NCBI GenBank assembly: GCA_029959085.1
Contig: JARWIR010000243.1
Location: 23,297 to 87,296 of the forward strand
Origin: Nemophila menziesii
Lineage: Eukaryota > Streptophyta > Magnoliopsida > Boraginales > Hydrophyllaceae
Direction: 5' to 3'
DNA: 64,000 nucleotides
The translations under genes and the position numbers were made by a program. Under the pieces are notes generated by a model. That model ran no database searches. It was not told the DNA's origin and saw nothing but the letters and a program-made list of their open reading frames with translations. Below, piece after piece: positions 1 through 11,340 of this stretch; positions within the stretch are counted from its first letter, which is position 1, and each line of letters opens with the position of its first letter.

Positions 1-2385
1 AATAGAGAAACTTTTGTGAAATGCATGAATATGCTAGCTCTGACCACTATTTTCTATCCGGCCGGAACAGCTAGAATAAAGCAGTGGCACGTAACATACT
101 CGGAAAATTTGATGGAGCTGAAGACATATGATTGGGCACAACACATTGCGGATTATTTTATGGACGTAGACACCGGCCTCGGAAATGGGTGTACCGTGAT
201 GGTGTTGGTAAGCCTGCACAAGAGTAATGTGTATGATAATAATATACTAATATGAACTTTACATTCGACCTTGCAGGCATGGTTTCTTGAACATGTTAGG
301 GGGACTGGGTTGCATACGGATGAAACTGAGAACATGCCACGGTTATTTAAGTGGCTCAAAGTAGATACACCGGTGGATTTCAAAACATCAATAGTGTCTA
401 TGGTGCAGCCAGGGCAGGTATGAATGCTGTCACTTGTAGATGTATATTAAGTTATACTGTATAATTTAGTGACTTATTATTAATGGGTTACCGTAGGTTA
501 TACAAGGGGAGTTGGATTTGACTATAGACGAAAAGATGACATACGGAGAACATGTGCCAGCCGATGATATACACGATGTAGATCCCATGGACATACATGA
601 TAATGGTGAGCTGGAGAGGTGGGAAGAGAGACTGAGGCTAGAACGAAAAACAGTAGAAGATCTTACCGCTGCAGTGGCATACTACAATAATGAGAATGAG
701 AAACTGAACACCGAACTGAATAGACTGCAAAGTATAGGAAGATCAACAGCGTGTCCACGGGACGAAGTTGGTGTCGCATTAGGAAGACTGCAGCCAGTCG
801 AAGACAACGCTTGTGAAGTTGGTGCCGCATTAGGAGAGACACTAGTTAAAGGGAAGAACGTTGCAGATATCGCTGAAACAAAAAAACCGCTTAAGAAACG
901 GACAACGATTGGTGGAGCTGCATATTCGTCACCGGGGGAAACTGGAGAAAATGTAGTTAAGATGAAACAACATGTTGTTGGTATATTGAAACACGGAGGA
1001 GGAAATACGAGTGTTGAAGGGTTGGCTGGCTATGGAGCAGTTGAAGTAGGGAGGGTAAATAAGAGAGTAGATGTTGATGACTGTGAACAGATGGAGCAGA
1101 GTAGTAAGGAAAAGATTGATGGAAAAAAAGTTAGTTGGGAAGTGATCGCGAAGAAGCTAAGAAAAGGGAATTCCGGAGGTAAGGAGTCCGTATCGGGGAG
1201 TTCTTTGCTTGGAGCGATGAAAGACATACTGTCTGAGGAAGAAAAGAACGAGGTAGTTACGTCTAGTTCGATGCTGGAAAAGAGTGACGCAGGAAAAAAA
1301 CCAAATAGTGATGAACCGAAAAAACAGCCTGCAAACCGAGATTTGATTATATCCGTGCCACTCGCCAACGTGGCAAATGAGGAAGATTATATACTGCTGG
1401 GCATAACGGGACGGTTATACTCGGGGGGGGCTACCGTTTGTATATACGACAGGAAGAAGTTGAGCGTGGATAACCTAATTGGCATAGCTATCCAGGGGCC
1501 TGTTAAGTGGAAGGTAAAAATGAATATATGATATATGTCTGTGTGAAATGTAAGACCAACTGGTACAGACATATGTCGCTAGACATGTTATTCTAGTGTC
1601 TAGTGTCCAAACCTATTATACCGGACATATTCTCTTGAAAAACATGATGTAATACTAACTTCCGCTCGCTACTGTGCAGGTAATGGATGTGGTAATGGGG
1701 ATGTGGAAAAAATCCTATGCAGCGAAAAATCCTGGCAAAATAAATAGAAATGTTAACTACATGACGTCAGTTGCCTTTGTAAGTAATATATGAAGATGGG
1801 ACAGTGTTTAAAATTAAAATAAAAAATTCTTCTAACAACGATTGTTAAAAAATGCAGTACCAAAGGAAAATGGACACGAGGCCGAAGACTGAAATGGCAT
1901 TGGCATTGACAGAGGGCGTCTGCAACGCATCGGATGTTGTTCTGATTCCAATAAAAACAAAATTGACTGGGGAGACCCTGTGGAGTCTCCTAGTGTATAG
2001 TAAAGAAGAAGGAGACTTCAAATACTACAGCTGTGGAAATCGAAAGAACAAAAGCAAGTTGGGTGTAGCAGCATCAAAGAAAGCAAATGAAGTATTCAAA
2101 AAATTAGCAAGGGAACTTTGGCCAGCGGAAAAAGCAAGAACAGTTAATAAAAGGTACAAAGTAATAAATACAACACAACATCACAGCAACAGCGGGTGGG
2201 TAGACTCAGGTGTTTACGTTCTGTTGTGCATGATGGACATCTTCGAAGGGGTCGAGGTGAAAGGGACATACACAGCGGCGACAATGAAATCGATGAGAAA
2301 GTCTGTGGTGAATATGATGCTTACAAGCAGCTGCACAACAGAAGCGTTGGCAAAGGCAAAAGCAGAGCAAGGATACCAACATTAG
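1..2385 (+). CDS. MULE-borne Ulp1 (C48)-like protein, five exons, 5' partial, catalytic residues substituted
   Basis: Seen: an open frame runs off the left edge. Exons with GT-AG borders are 1-207, 277-417, 497-1513, 1680-1778 and 1858-2385. Every join is phase 0, giving at least 663 residues. The early part (YDWAQHIADYFM) resembles N-terminal regions of plant Ulp1-like MULE proteins. The long third exon is acidic and coiled-coil-like (LERWEERLRLERKTVEDL). The last exon has a SENP8/NEDP1-like Ulp1 fold signature: DVVLIPI, LWSLLVYS, FKYYSCG, then a Q followed by VDSGVYVLL. In the family the triad is His before W, Asp in the Y-D-S block and Cys in DCG. Here they read Leu, Ser and Ser, while the oxyanion-hole Gln is kept. 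Known: Kaonashi and CUMULE elements carry Ulp1-like genes. Inference: a transposon-carried pseudo-protease or an early pseudogene with an intact frame. It converges on the transposase gene at 3829-6352. Confidence 0.8.
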
Positions 2386-2579
2386 TATTAGGGGGCGGTA
2401 GTAATAAAGCGAGATAATAAATTGTATCTTCACATAATAGATATTGTGCGTTGTGTGTGTTTTATGTAGCAGATTTTATTCGATGAGTTACATTATTAAC
2501 CTGATAATATTAGATTGAGTTGGAAATTAATAATTTTTTCGACATGTTTAATTACATGGACATCAATCACTGTATATCA

Positions 2580-3610
2580 ATGTCTGGTCATAAATGCTTC
2601 TTCACATTGATAGGTATTAACAATGATACATTCTGTTGTTGACAACGTAATACATGTCGATCAATACTGTAGCTGTACCGAAAAAATATTACAAATGTAA
2701 CATATGTACAACGTAATACATGTCGATCAATACACCTACATTCATATGCGGTATGTCGGAAATGTCTGGACGCACAAGGTCGTACCATATGGTGCGTTAT
2801 TAAATGTACATACATAATAAAATGTATGCTTGTGTACACGAACTGTATGCAAAATATAAGCAGTATATAAAAGTAAAGACATGTTTGCGGTCTGGACAGA
2901 TACGCGCGTGAACAAAGGTCGGTACAGAAAACGACTGTACATACATATTAAATTGTATGCTTGAGTGCACGTCCAAGATGCACAATGTAAGCAGTATATC
3001 AAAGGGACGCAGGTCGATATATATATGTCTGGACACAAAGTTCCGTACAGAAAGTGTCTGTCCAGTTGACATCGTGCGCAATGTAAGCAGTTTATAAAAG
3101 TGAAGCAGTTCGATATGTATATGTCGACGTGTTTTAGGTCTGGACACATACGCGCGGGAACAAAGGTTCGTACAGAAAACATGCAAAATGTAAGCAGTAC
3201 ATAAAAGTGAAGCAGTTCGATATATATAGCGAGATGTTTGCGGTCTGGACACATACGCACGTGAACAAAGGTCCGTACAGAAAACGTCTGTACATACATG
3301 TAAACCTGTATGGTTGTGTACACTATCTGTATGCAAAATGTAAGCAGTATATACAAGTGAAGCAGTTGGATATATATATGTCGACAGGATTGAGGTCTGG
3401 ACATATACGCGCGGGAACAAATGTCGGTACAGAAAACTTCTGTACATACATATAAAATTGTATGCTTGTGTACACGAACAACATGCAAAATGTAAGTAGT
3501 ATGTAAAAGTGAAGCAGAGCGGTATATATATGTCTGGACACTAATGTCCGTACAGGGAGTGTCTGTCCAGTTGACAGCGTACATGTTGACTGATGTGGTA
3601 GCAACATAAC
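2580..3610. repeat. Irregular tandem array, units about 95-152 bp, inside the MULE
   Basis: A block beginning with AATGTAAGCAGTATATAAAA recurs near 2853 (as AATATAAGC), 2987, 3081, 3188, 3340 and 3492. The spacings are about 134, 94, 107, 152 and 152 bp. Each full unit also carries TCTGGACACATACGCGCGGG, a (G)TCCGTACAG block and TTGTATGCTTGTGTACACG. The long frames on the minus strand here are by-products of the repeat. The array lies between the 3' ends of the Ulp1-like and transposase genes, where it could act as a spacer or carry protein-binding sites. Confidence 0.85.
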
Positions 3611-3828
3611 AACCTGAAAATGTATTTTGTCGACATATACTGCTAGGAATGCTAAGAAGTTGTACTGAAAAAAGAAAATGATGGCGTTACATCAGGCAGT
3701 GAATAGTTGGTTTTGTCGTCATATAGGCGTTAGTAACAACCTGGCATATGACGAAAAAAACGACAAATCACTATTACAAAAGTTGCAAAAACATAGAAAA
3801 CTGATCCTGGTAGTAATAGGCTCAGTTG

Positions 3829-6352
3829 TTACAAGGACGGACACGATCTCTTATTATGGTACCCCATAGTATTACACTTGCCACACCTGAAGGGTGTACG
3901 ATTAAGTTCAAATATGGAAGCTCTCCTCTTCCGCTGGGGTCGGCCTGGTGGTATCTTAACAATAGGTGGAGATACAGTTATTACTGATTTTGACACGGGG
4001 CTGCCAAAAGTTGAAACAGCTGGTATCTTCGATTCATACACCATAGCAACAGTACTGGTCTTGAAGTAGTGTTCCACATAATCGAGTATGTTGTTGGGTT
4101 TGTCTTTTGCTAGCGCGGCGATCGCATGTTCACATGGGAAACCGTTGAATTGCCATTTGCCGCACGAACAGTGGCGAGTGTCAATATTAACTGACATGTT
4201 AGGATCACTGTGCACTTCGAAAACATGCGTGCTAGACTGATATACATACCACGTGCGAGACATCTGATATTTTTCATTTATCTCAATCTGCCGAACAGGA
4301 GCAAGAGAAGACCCCCACGTTAAAACATCGACCGAACGGTCATAAATCCAAGTCATTACTTTGATGCGAAGTTTGTGAACAAGATCGGATACAGGGAGGT
4401 CGCGGACATCATTCATCCAGTTGTTAAGGGACTCGATTGCGTTAGAGGTCATCTCACCGTAACGTTGACCAGGAAAGTACGCGTCCGCAAAGTTCTCAAA
4501 CGGTAGATTGTCCATGAAGTCCTTCGCAGCTGAAGTTCCTACTCGAAGGAACTTTTCCATATGATGGTCAAACAGCTCTAAAGTTGGAGCGTAGGCCACT
4601 CTATTAAACAGGCATACCATTACAGCCTTCATCTCACCAGCGTATTTCAACTCAAGATTACCGTGTATGTGACGCAAACAGAAAGAGTGATGGTGTTCAG
4701 GAAAAACATTGTGAACGCCATTGATTATACCACGTAAACGATCCGAGACAAACACAAGCGGTCTGTCTGACAGCAGGGGCCGTAGAAACCTCAAGAAAGC
4801 CTCCCAGTTAACGTTGTCCTCAGCCCGGCAAATTGAGAAGGCGATAGGGACCAGACCTGAAATTATAAAACAGTTAACATTAACATCATCAGGCGGGGAT
4901 ACTGATCATACATACCAGGTATATACATAAAAATGTCTGTACCTTAATTTTTATATCCATGCAAATCTTTTTAAAACAAACATGTGGAACATACAACAGT
5001 TTGATATAACAAACAGACATACTACCCAGATTATTGAAATGTCATGTTGTTACCAAAACAGTTAAAAATAGCAGCTGAAGTACCTAAAACAGTTACATGT
5101 CAACGTCTGTACCTACAATGTCCAGACCAGTAATGTACGTACCTGTCAATGTCTGTACCTGTAATGACTATACCTTTACTGTACGGGACTGTCCATGGCT
5201 GTACCTAACTGTGATAATGTTGTACAATATACAAAAAACAAGGGACATGATTCTGCATTACTTACCATTGTTCCCATCTTTAGCAACAGCAGCAAGGAAA
5301 GTACCCTTATATTTCGCCTTTAAGAAGGTACCATCCAAGAACACGACAGGACGACATGCCTTAAAACCATCTAATGACGCACCAAACGCAAAATGAGCAC
5401 GTTCGAACGTTGACGACTCTTGATCAACTTCAAGTACATATGCTCCAGTTGGATCAAGGATAGACATCTTGTCAAAGTATGCTTGAATTGTGTTGTAAGA
5501 CTCACCAACATCGCCATTTAATTCGTCCTTCGCCTGTTGTAACGCATCGTATGCACACTTGTAGGAAATTACAAAACCATAAGCCTCCCTGAGCCGATGC
5601 ATGATGTCTTTTGCCTTCAGGTCAGGCTTGGATCTTGCCTCGTCAAGTATAAGATCTTTTACCAAACCTGAGGTCATCCTTTTATTCTTTAACGTCCGTG
5701 TTGGAGTTCCACAAGTGTGATGGTTGATGAAAGTCTTTACATATACTTTGGAATCAACCTTTGACGGTACCGCATAAATCCACCATAGGCAACCAGTACT
5801 GGGGCGTTTATCGCAATATGCAGCAATCTTCGTTCCATTATTATGCGAATGAGTGTACCCGTAACCGGTCTCACATGCGTACTTTCGTAAAGCGAATCTG
5901 AATTCTTCAGGGCCAAGGGGGAAACATGTGCCTACTTCACCTAAACATTTGCCCCACCGCAAACTGAGCAATTCCTTTGTGCGGTGTGTGTAAAACTCAG
6001 GGGGTTGAACAGCAACATCAGCAACTGTTGAAGTTGGTATACTTGTGATAGGGGCAGGGTTCGTGTCAATCGTAGTATGCGTGATGAAAGGATGTTTCAA
6101 ACATACAGTGAACTCAACCTGGTGAAGGTTGTCACGTGAAACCAGCCATAAAAGCGTGTTATAATCATCGTCCGAGTTAATAAGGCAATTGTCGTGTCCA
6201 ATTACTGTGTACTGTAAAAGCAACTGAAGGTCCTTCAGATGATTCCATTTGGTTAGCACATATTGTTGACATTTGTCAAGTGTGAGGAGATTAGCCAACG
6301 GTGACATGTATTTCTCGCCGCCATGCCTGAAAATACAAACTGCCTGGGACAT
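3829..6352 (-). CDS. Mutator-like (MULE/MuDR superfamily) transposase, two exons, apparently intact
   Basis: Seen: exon 1 is 6352-5266, the intron 5265-4857 (409 bp, GT..AG), and exon 2 is 4856-3829. The join restores the family signature DGNNGLVPIAF, and the product is 704 residues. I chose ATG 6352 because the frame upstream has no ATG and a splice acceptor (GTGTAG) lies just before it. Domains in order: a PB1-like N-terminus (CIFRHGGEKYM), a MuDR DNA-binding region with C and H residues, and the MULE DDE catalytic core. D1 is in FLDGTFLKAKYKGTFL, D2 in VFVSDR and E in SNAIESLNNW. A SWIM zinc finger follows (CSCGKWQFNGFPCEHAI) and a CCHC knuckle closes the protein (CGKCNTMGYHNKRSC). Known: these are the cut-and-paste transposase parts. 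I saw no stop or frameshift, so the copy could be functional if transcribed. Confidence 0.92.
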
Positions 6353-6359
6353 GTTGAAC

Positions 6360-7770
6360 CTACACACCAAGAACAAATTCAAAATTTAAAAAATTGGAGC
6401 CGAATACCCTGATGTCCGAACATCTTAGTCTGTACATCTCAGTCTGCCTATAAACTATTTTATCTTGCGCCTATTGCTAAATGTCTGTACGCAATATGTA
6501 TGAACATATATGTACCGTATATATGATTGTGAACATGTGCTAAATGTCTGTACGCAATACGTATGAACATATATGTACCGTATATATGATTGTGAACATG
6601 TCTGAGCATATGTGTATACAAATGAACCATATAAAAATTTCATGACCACATACACAAAACTGAATATATGTCTGTACCCTGAGTGTCTGATGAGTCTTAT
6701 ATCAGAGTCTACGTAGGATTCTGTACAACAATGTCTATGGAAATACTACACATATTTATCAACAAACATGACGGTGACACATTTAATCATCAATACAGTG
6801 TACATATTAACTAGAACAAGGTAATAACAACAGGGCAACAACCGAGGTTATCTAGACAAATATGATCAACATACATAACAATGGAGCATCAAGAAACCTA
6901 ATGATGTAAAATATGATGCATACGAAGTTCTAGTTGCTGATATACTACGCCACTGAATCACGCAACTAACACTTGAAAGAAGAATGATGAACATACCTGA
7001 TCTGATATTTCTCTTCAAAAAAATCTGCAATATTCGAATTTCAAATGCAATGAGAGGGAGGGAGAGAATTAGCTGGAAGAATGAATGAGAGAGAGTGAGC
7101 ATTACGGAATAGATATGGATTACTATATTGATAAATTATATAATATAATTCATTTGTGTCAGCAAAAGTAAGAAAGAGACAATCACTTTGTGAGATGTAA
7201 ATAGAGGGTATTAAGGTAATAGAGTATGGTAGTGAGATACGGTAAGGCTTTTGGCAGAACAAATGTTAACTAGGGCTTTATATCTTAAGGGGGTGGGTAT
7301 TTGGGCTGTAAATCGTAGAATCCTCTATGTACATATAATCAGTATATTGAGCTAAAAATGTACAAATGAGTAAGTAAAGTATTTATAAAATTTAAATTGA
7401 CGAATGAAGTATAAAATAAATTGAAGTAACAATCGATTTAGCTCGAAACGATGAAATGAGACATATGCGTATATGTGTGTGTAACAGTGTAAGTATAAGA
7501 AGACCTGATTGAGCTGATCACAAGTGAGATCAACTAGTTTGTTGGTGTTATTGACAATGAAATTGTAGTCTTGTAGTGTTAGTTTCTGGTGCCTTGAGTT
7601 GAGTGTTTCTCCGCCGTGCGTAACCGTCTCCATGAAGGTGATGACTGATGAGTACTGTGTGTATGTTTGTGTTAGTGAGTGTATTGTGTGAATTCACTAT
7701 TGGAGCTATCTATATATATAGTGGCCAGATCAAGCTGAAGAATATAACGGGGGTCACGTGATTTATTAAA
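6360..7770 (-). promoter_or_regulatory. Upstream region of the MULE transposase gene, probable element right end with promoter
   Basis: No protein gene is convincing here. On the minus strand a TATA-like run (CTATATATATAG, about 7708-7722) lies some 80 bases upstream of an ATG at 7633. That ATG opens 43 codons ending at a CAG|GTCTTC donor (7505). A 28-base candidate exon flanked by TTGCAG and GTATGT sits near 7042-7015. Neither joins the transposase ATG in frame, so they are best read as leader exons or coincidence. MULE terminal repeats usually carry promoters. The left end is outside the window, so I cannot confirm the terminal repeat by comparison. Confidence 0.4.
6476..6601. repeat. 63-bp tandem duplication
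   Basis: Bases 6476-6538 are repeated at 6539-6601. I see one mismatch (GCAATATGTA versus GCAATACGTA). Each copy contains GTCTGTAC. It lies 120-250 bases upstream of the transposase ATG. Confidence 0.9.
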
Positions 7771-8013
7771 CTTGTTCCTCATGTGTTATAACACTAATTT
7801 AATTTTTGAAAGTTAGTTATTAGAAAAGTTGCATAACCATTTCTCATTTTTTTCCTTTTTTGGTTACACATCCTTGTGACTTCTTCCTTTTTTTGAAAGT
7901 GAAATATTTTATAAAACATGCTCAAAAAATAATTTACAACCGAAAGCAAAAGACAGTAAGGAAGAAGAAAAAGACAATATATTAGCTTATTTTGTTTCTC
8001 TCTGTATCGAATA

Positions 8014-8175
8014 TAGAGCGGTAAACGAACCAAGCCGCTCGCAAGCTACTCAAGCTCACTCGAAAAAAACTTGTTCAAACTCGTTTGTTTATACAAACGA
8101 ACAAAAAAGTTTGTTCAAACTCGTTCCTTACAAATATGTGTTCGTTCGAGTTCGTTCGTTAACTCATTAATATAT
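8014..8175. mobile_element. hAT-type terminal region (single end)
   Basis: The stretch starts TAGAGCGGTAAACGAACC and continues with CAAGCCGCTCGCAAGCTACT, then nested copies of ACTCG/CGAGT and GTTTGTTC on both strands. This is the usual look of Ac/Tip100-like hAT ends in dicots. I found no matching opposite end nearby, so this is an element fragment or an end whose partner is lost. Confidence 0.5.
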
Positions 8176-8419
8176 TATGATCTATAAATTAATGTGGAAA
8201 AAAAAACTGAATGAATCTAACATACTCGTTAACTTTATGTAGAAAGCACTTAGAAATCTCTTTCCTACCTAGGAGAACATATATAATATGGTTTCACTCT
8301 CCTTTGAACTTATATACTTGCAACCAATATTCATCTAAAATGGATATTTGGATGGCAAATATTAAAAGTAAAATAGATAAAAAAAGATAATAAAGCAAAT
8401 ATGAATATTAAACAAATTG

Positions 8420-9308
8420 CTACTATATCTGCTGGTATATCTGGAAAGATAGAAATGAATTTATCTTTAGAAATACTCCTGTTTCACCTATTCATACAGC
8501 TAAAAAGGCTCTCATCTCTTGGAAAGAGTATAAAAATACCAATTTTCTTAAAGATGACACTCTTAAGCTAAAGGAAATTATTAACACTGATACACTTGCC
8601 TATTTATCAAGTGATGGTTTAAGTACTAATGAAGAAAGTTTGTTGCCCATTACAAAACCCATGGTCAATACTACAAAAATTATTTCACCACTAATACAGG
8701 TGAATGAAATTAAAGATAAATGGATCCCTCCTTCCTTCTAACTGTATTAAGATTAATTGTTATACTTCTTTTACTAATAAAAAAACTACTATTGCTTGTA
8801 TTTCTAAGAATGAAAAAAAAAAACTACTATTGCTTGCCTTTCTAGGAATGAAAAAAGAGCATTTCTAAATTGCAAATCTTGGATTAAAGCAGGTGACTGA
8901 AAATCCACTAGAAACTAAAGTATTGAGGATACTCAAAGCTTGTCTCCTTGCTAAGAGTTATGAAGGGAAGCTTTGCATTATTAAGAATGACTGCAAAAAC
9001 TTTATGTTACCCTTAGTTAATAAATTGAGCATACATTCACCCTTGGTTTGTAATATTAATAGGAGTGTTTATTTTATTAGTAAAATTTGTAATCCTCATT
9101 CCTTCTTCATTAAGAAAAGGAAATTTAATAACTGATTGGATAGCTAAGTATATGCTACAAGGCAATATACTTGGGGACTTTTCTTGTCCTTTACCATACC
9201 AATTGACTAAACACTTGAAAAACTGACGTCTTACATTCCGAAATAGGCTAATTTTGTGCGGTTTTATTTAATATATGAGTAAGCTTTTAGAAAGAAAAAA
9301 AAAAAAAC
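8420..9308 (+). mobile_element. LINE fragment: RNase H-like C-terminus plus poly(A) tail
   Basis: In the frame ending at 8741 I read CWYIWKDRNEFIFRN followed by KALISWKEYK, the segment just before the RNase H domain in plant L1-type LINEs. After a small tandem duplication (8775-8850, ACTACTATTGCTTG twice) other frames give DWIAKYMLQGNILGDFS and PYQLTKHLKN then stop, an RNase H C-terminus. A run of A at 9294-9308 follows. The reading is broken by frame changes, so it is a dead 5'-truncated copy. Confidence 0.75.
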
Positions 9309-9395
9309 AAGACCAATCGTCCAGATATTCCTATATTCTTTAGTATTTTTTATTTTTAATACATATGAGAGCCACTGGATATTCTTTTTTAACAC

Positions 9396-10350
9396 TTATT
9401 TTTCACTTTCACGCATTATTTTACGAATCAATTCCTCTGTTCTTTTATCATCTCTTATTTCTTGATGCTCCAAACCATAAATTTTACGAATCAATTCCTC
9501 TCTTCTTTTATCCTCTCTTATTTCTTGTTGCTCTCTTCTTTTATTCTCTCTTATTTCTTGTTGCTCCAATTCATAAATTCTAGATTCAGATAAAAACATC
9601 CCAAACAGGGTAAAACCAAGGCTAAGACCGCCAACGCGAAAATATCTTTTCAACCTTTGCTTAAATGTCTCTTTGTCAACCTGAGTAAAAACAATCTTCA
9701 TAAATCAAAATGTTTGGAATGCTATATTGTAATACTTAGTATCAAATAACAGAGTTTGATTTTAAAAGAATTCAAAATTTGTAAGAGTGGTCTTAAACAA
9801 TGTACCCACCTCACCAAGTCCTTTCCCGCATCTAACACAAACACCTGGTGTTTTAGTTTCACAACCTCCACTGTTTGAGATCCACCTACGAGACACATGC
9901 CTCATAGCCATTCTAGATGACGCCGCCATTGCCATTAACCTTTCTTTTCTGTTAATAAAAAAATAACACACATTAAACATTAAAGAGAAGAGATAAGTCA
10001 TATATACTACCAGGAATATTCAGTAATAAGTCAGGAGGGTGCATTATTTAACTTTCACTAAATGGTATTATGCATGAATTAGTTATACACAGAAATTAAA
10101 TAACTTTGAAAAGATTAAGGAGAAAATATGTATGAAGCACCCGAGAAAAAGAATGAATCTGGAGACACGGAATTAAAAAACAAAATATATTGTTAGTCAT
10201 AGATACTAAATTGGTCAGCTTTACGGATCCATCAGCTGGTAACAAAACCATATATAGATGTATGAGCTTACCTTCAGCAGAAAGAGAATCAATCTGGCCA
10301 CCGAAAATTGTTAGAGAAGGGAAAAGTTAAGAGACTATAGTTAGGGTTGA
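9396..10350 (-). CDS. Small gene A: 136-residue uncharacterised protein with mitochondrion-like N-terminus and CxxC
   Basis: I do not recognise the family. Seen: a 5' untranslated exon (from about 10340 to 10272, donor GAAG|GTAAGC), coding exon 9935-9810 (acceptor TTAACAG, donor GAG|GTGGGT) and last exon 9680-9396 (acceptor ACTCAG). The coding join is phase 0. The N-terminus MAMAASSRMAMRHVSRRW is basic, Ser/Ala-rich and amphipathic, as in mitochondrial presequences. A CVRC motif follows, then a short hydrophobic stretch (GGLSLGFTLFGMFL). The tail is built of near-repeats of QEIREDKRREEL that should form a charged helix. The paralogue is at 16122-17400. ATG 9935 is the first after the acceptor. 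An organelle membrane protein is inference only. Boundaries are well supported because the duplicate keeps the same splice sites. Confidence 0.65.
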
Positions 10351-10599
10351 ATAAAATAGTGGTAAATGTAATTTAAGCCCATTAGGTAATAAATCTCGGC
10401 ATAAAATAAGATAGAAATTGCCATGTCCATTTTATACTATACCTTACTTTTCAATTTTGGGTTTGTTGATTTTTTTTTTTAATTACGGGTAAGATTGCTA
10501 CACAATAATATACGGGTTCATTAAAAAAAGAAACTGATCATTAGCCTATTTATTTTACTGATACAAATCTTATCTCCTTTTTTTGATACTGACCTTTTT

Positions 10600-11340
10600 C
10601 GACTCCACAGAGTACTGATCGATTCGAGTACAAGTAATAAGTAGGGTTATCGTTTTCTATATAGATAAATTGCAATTTAAAATTTTCAAACTAGTGTAAA
10701 TGCATGAGGTTTATAACTGAAATAACGAAATACTAAAGAGTTAAAGGTGTAAATATTTATTTGGTTTTGAATGGTGATTGACAACTAAAGACAAAATAAA
10801 TGCAATTAAGATTAAACTAGGAAGAATGATGATTAAACTAATGGTAATGATTAAGATAAACTAAAAGAAAGTAAATAAATGGTATGAGCTATATGAGAAG
10901 GTTGCTTGAGGATATTGCTAGTAATAAATGATGCCGCTAATTAACTTTTTTATTGATAAGGGTGAGTGGTTATATTGTTCACATTTATCGGTATTCAAAA
11001 TCAGTCTAACTCCCTTCCGGGTAGACTTAAAGCCCGTTTGGGATTGATTATTTTGGAAGTAAAAGCGTTTTTTGATTAAAATTTAAATATTTGTAAAAAA
11101 TATTAAAAAATATTTTGATATCTAAAATCACTTTAAGTGATTATTTCAATAATTACTAATCTAGTGCTTTATTTAAAAGTGATTTTTAGACTCTAAAATA
11201 TTATTATGAATCTAAAATCACTTTAAGCGATTATTTTAAAAAGCAATCCCAAACGGGCACTTAGAGTTCTACCTTACACACCCCCCGGTTATCTGATGAA
11301 TTAAGTCCCTTAACCAATTGACTACCTAACGTGCAAGAAA
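10600..11340. repeat. Copy of a dispersed retroelement-like repeat, interrupted by a MITE
   Basis: The blocks AGTACAAGTAATAAGTAGGG, TTATCGTTTTCTATA and GTATTCAAAATCAGTCTAAC resemble blocks at 18640-18755 and, more weakly, at 29600-30200. No coding frame is seen. Part of the similarity to 18.6 kb belongs to the segmental duplication that carries small genes A and B. Confidence 0.4.
11032..11258. mobile_element. 227-bp hAT-like MITE with terminal inverted repeats
   Basis: The left end GCCCGTTTGGGATTGATTAT mirrors the right end AATCCCAAACGGGC. Inner inverted blocks CTAAAATCACTTTAAG also occur. The flanks are ACTTAAAG on the left and ACTTAGAG on the right, an imperfect 8-bp target duplication typical of hAT. 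It encodes no protein. Confidence 0.85.

Noticed and set aside
2588..3607. Several minus-strand open frames up to 280 codons in the MULE spacer
   Set aside because: They follow the repeat unit in different frames, are rich in Tyr/His/Cys from the repeated DNA words and match no family. The tandem repeat explains them.
7505..7633. First coding exon of the transposase gene (METVTHGG...)
   Set aside because: The TATA and donor look good, but no combination with the visible candidate exons joins ATG 6352 in frame. Kept only as part of the upstream region.
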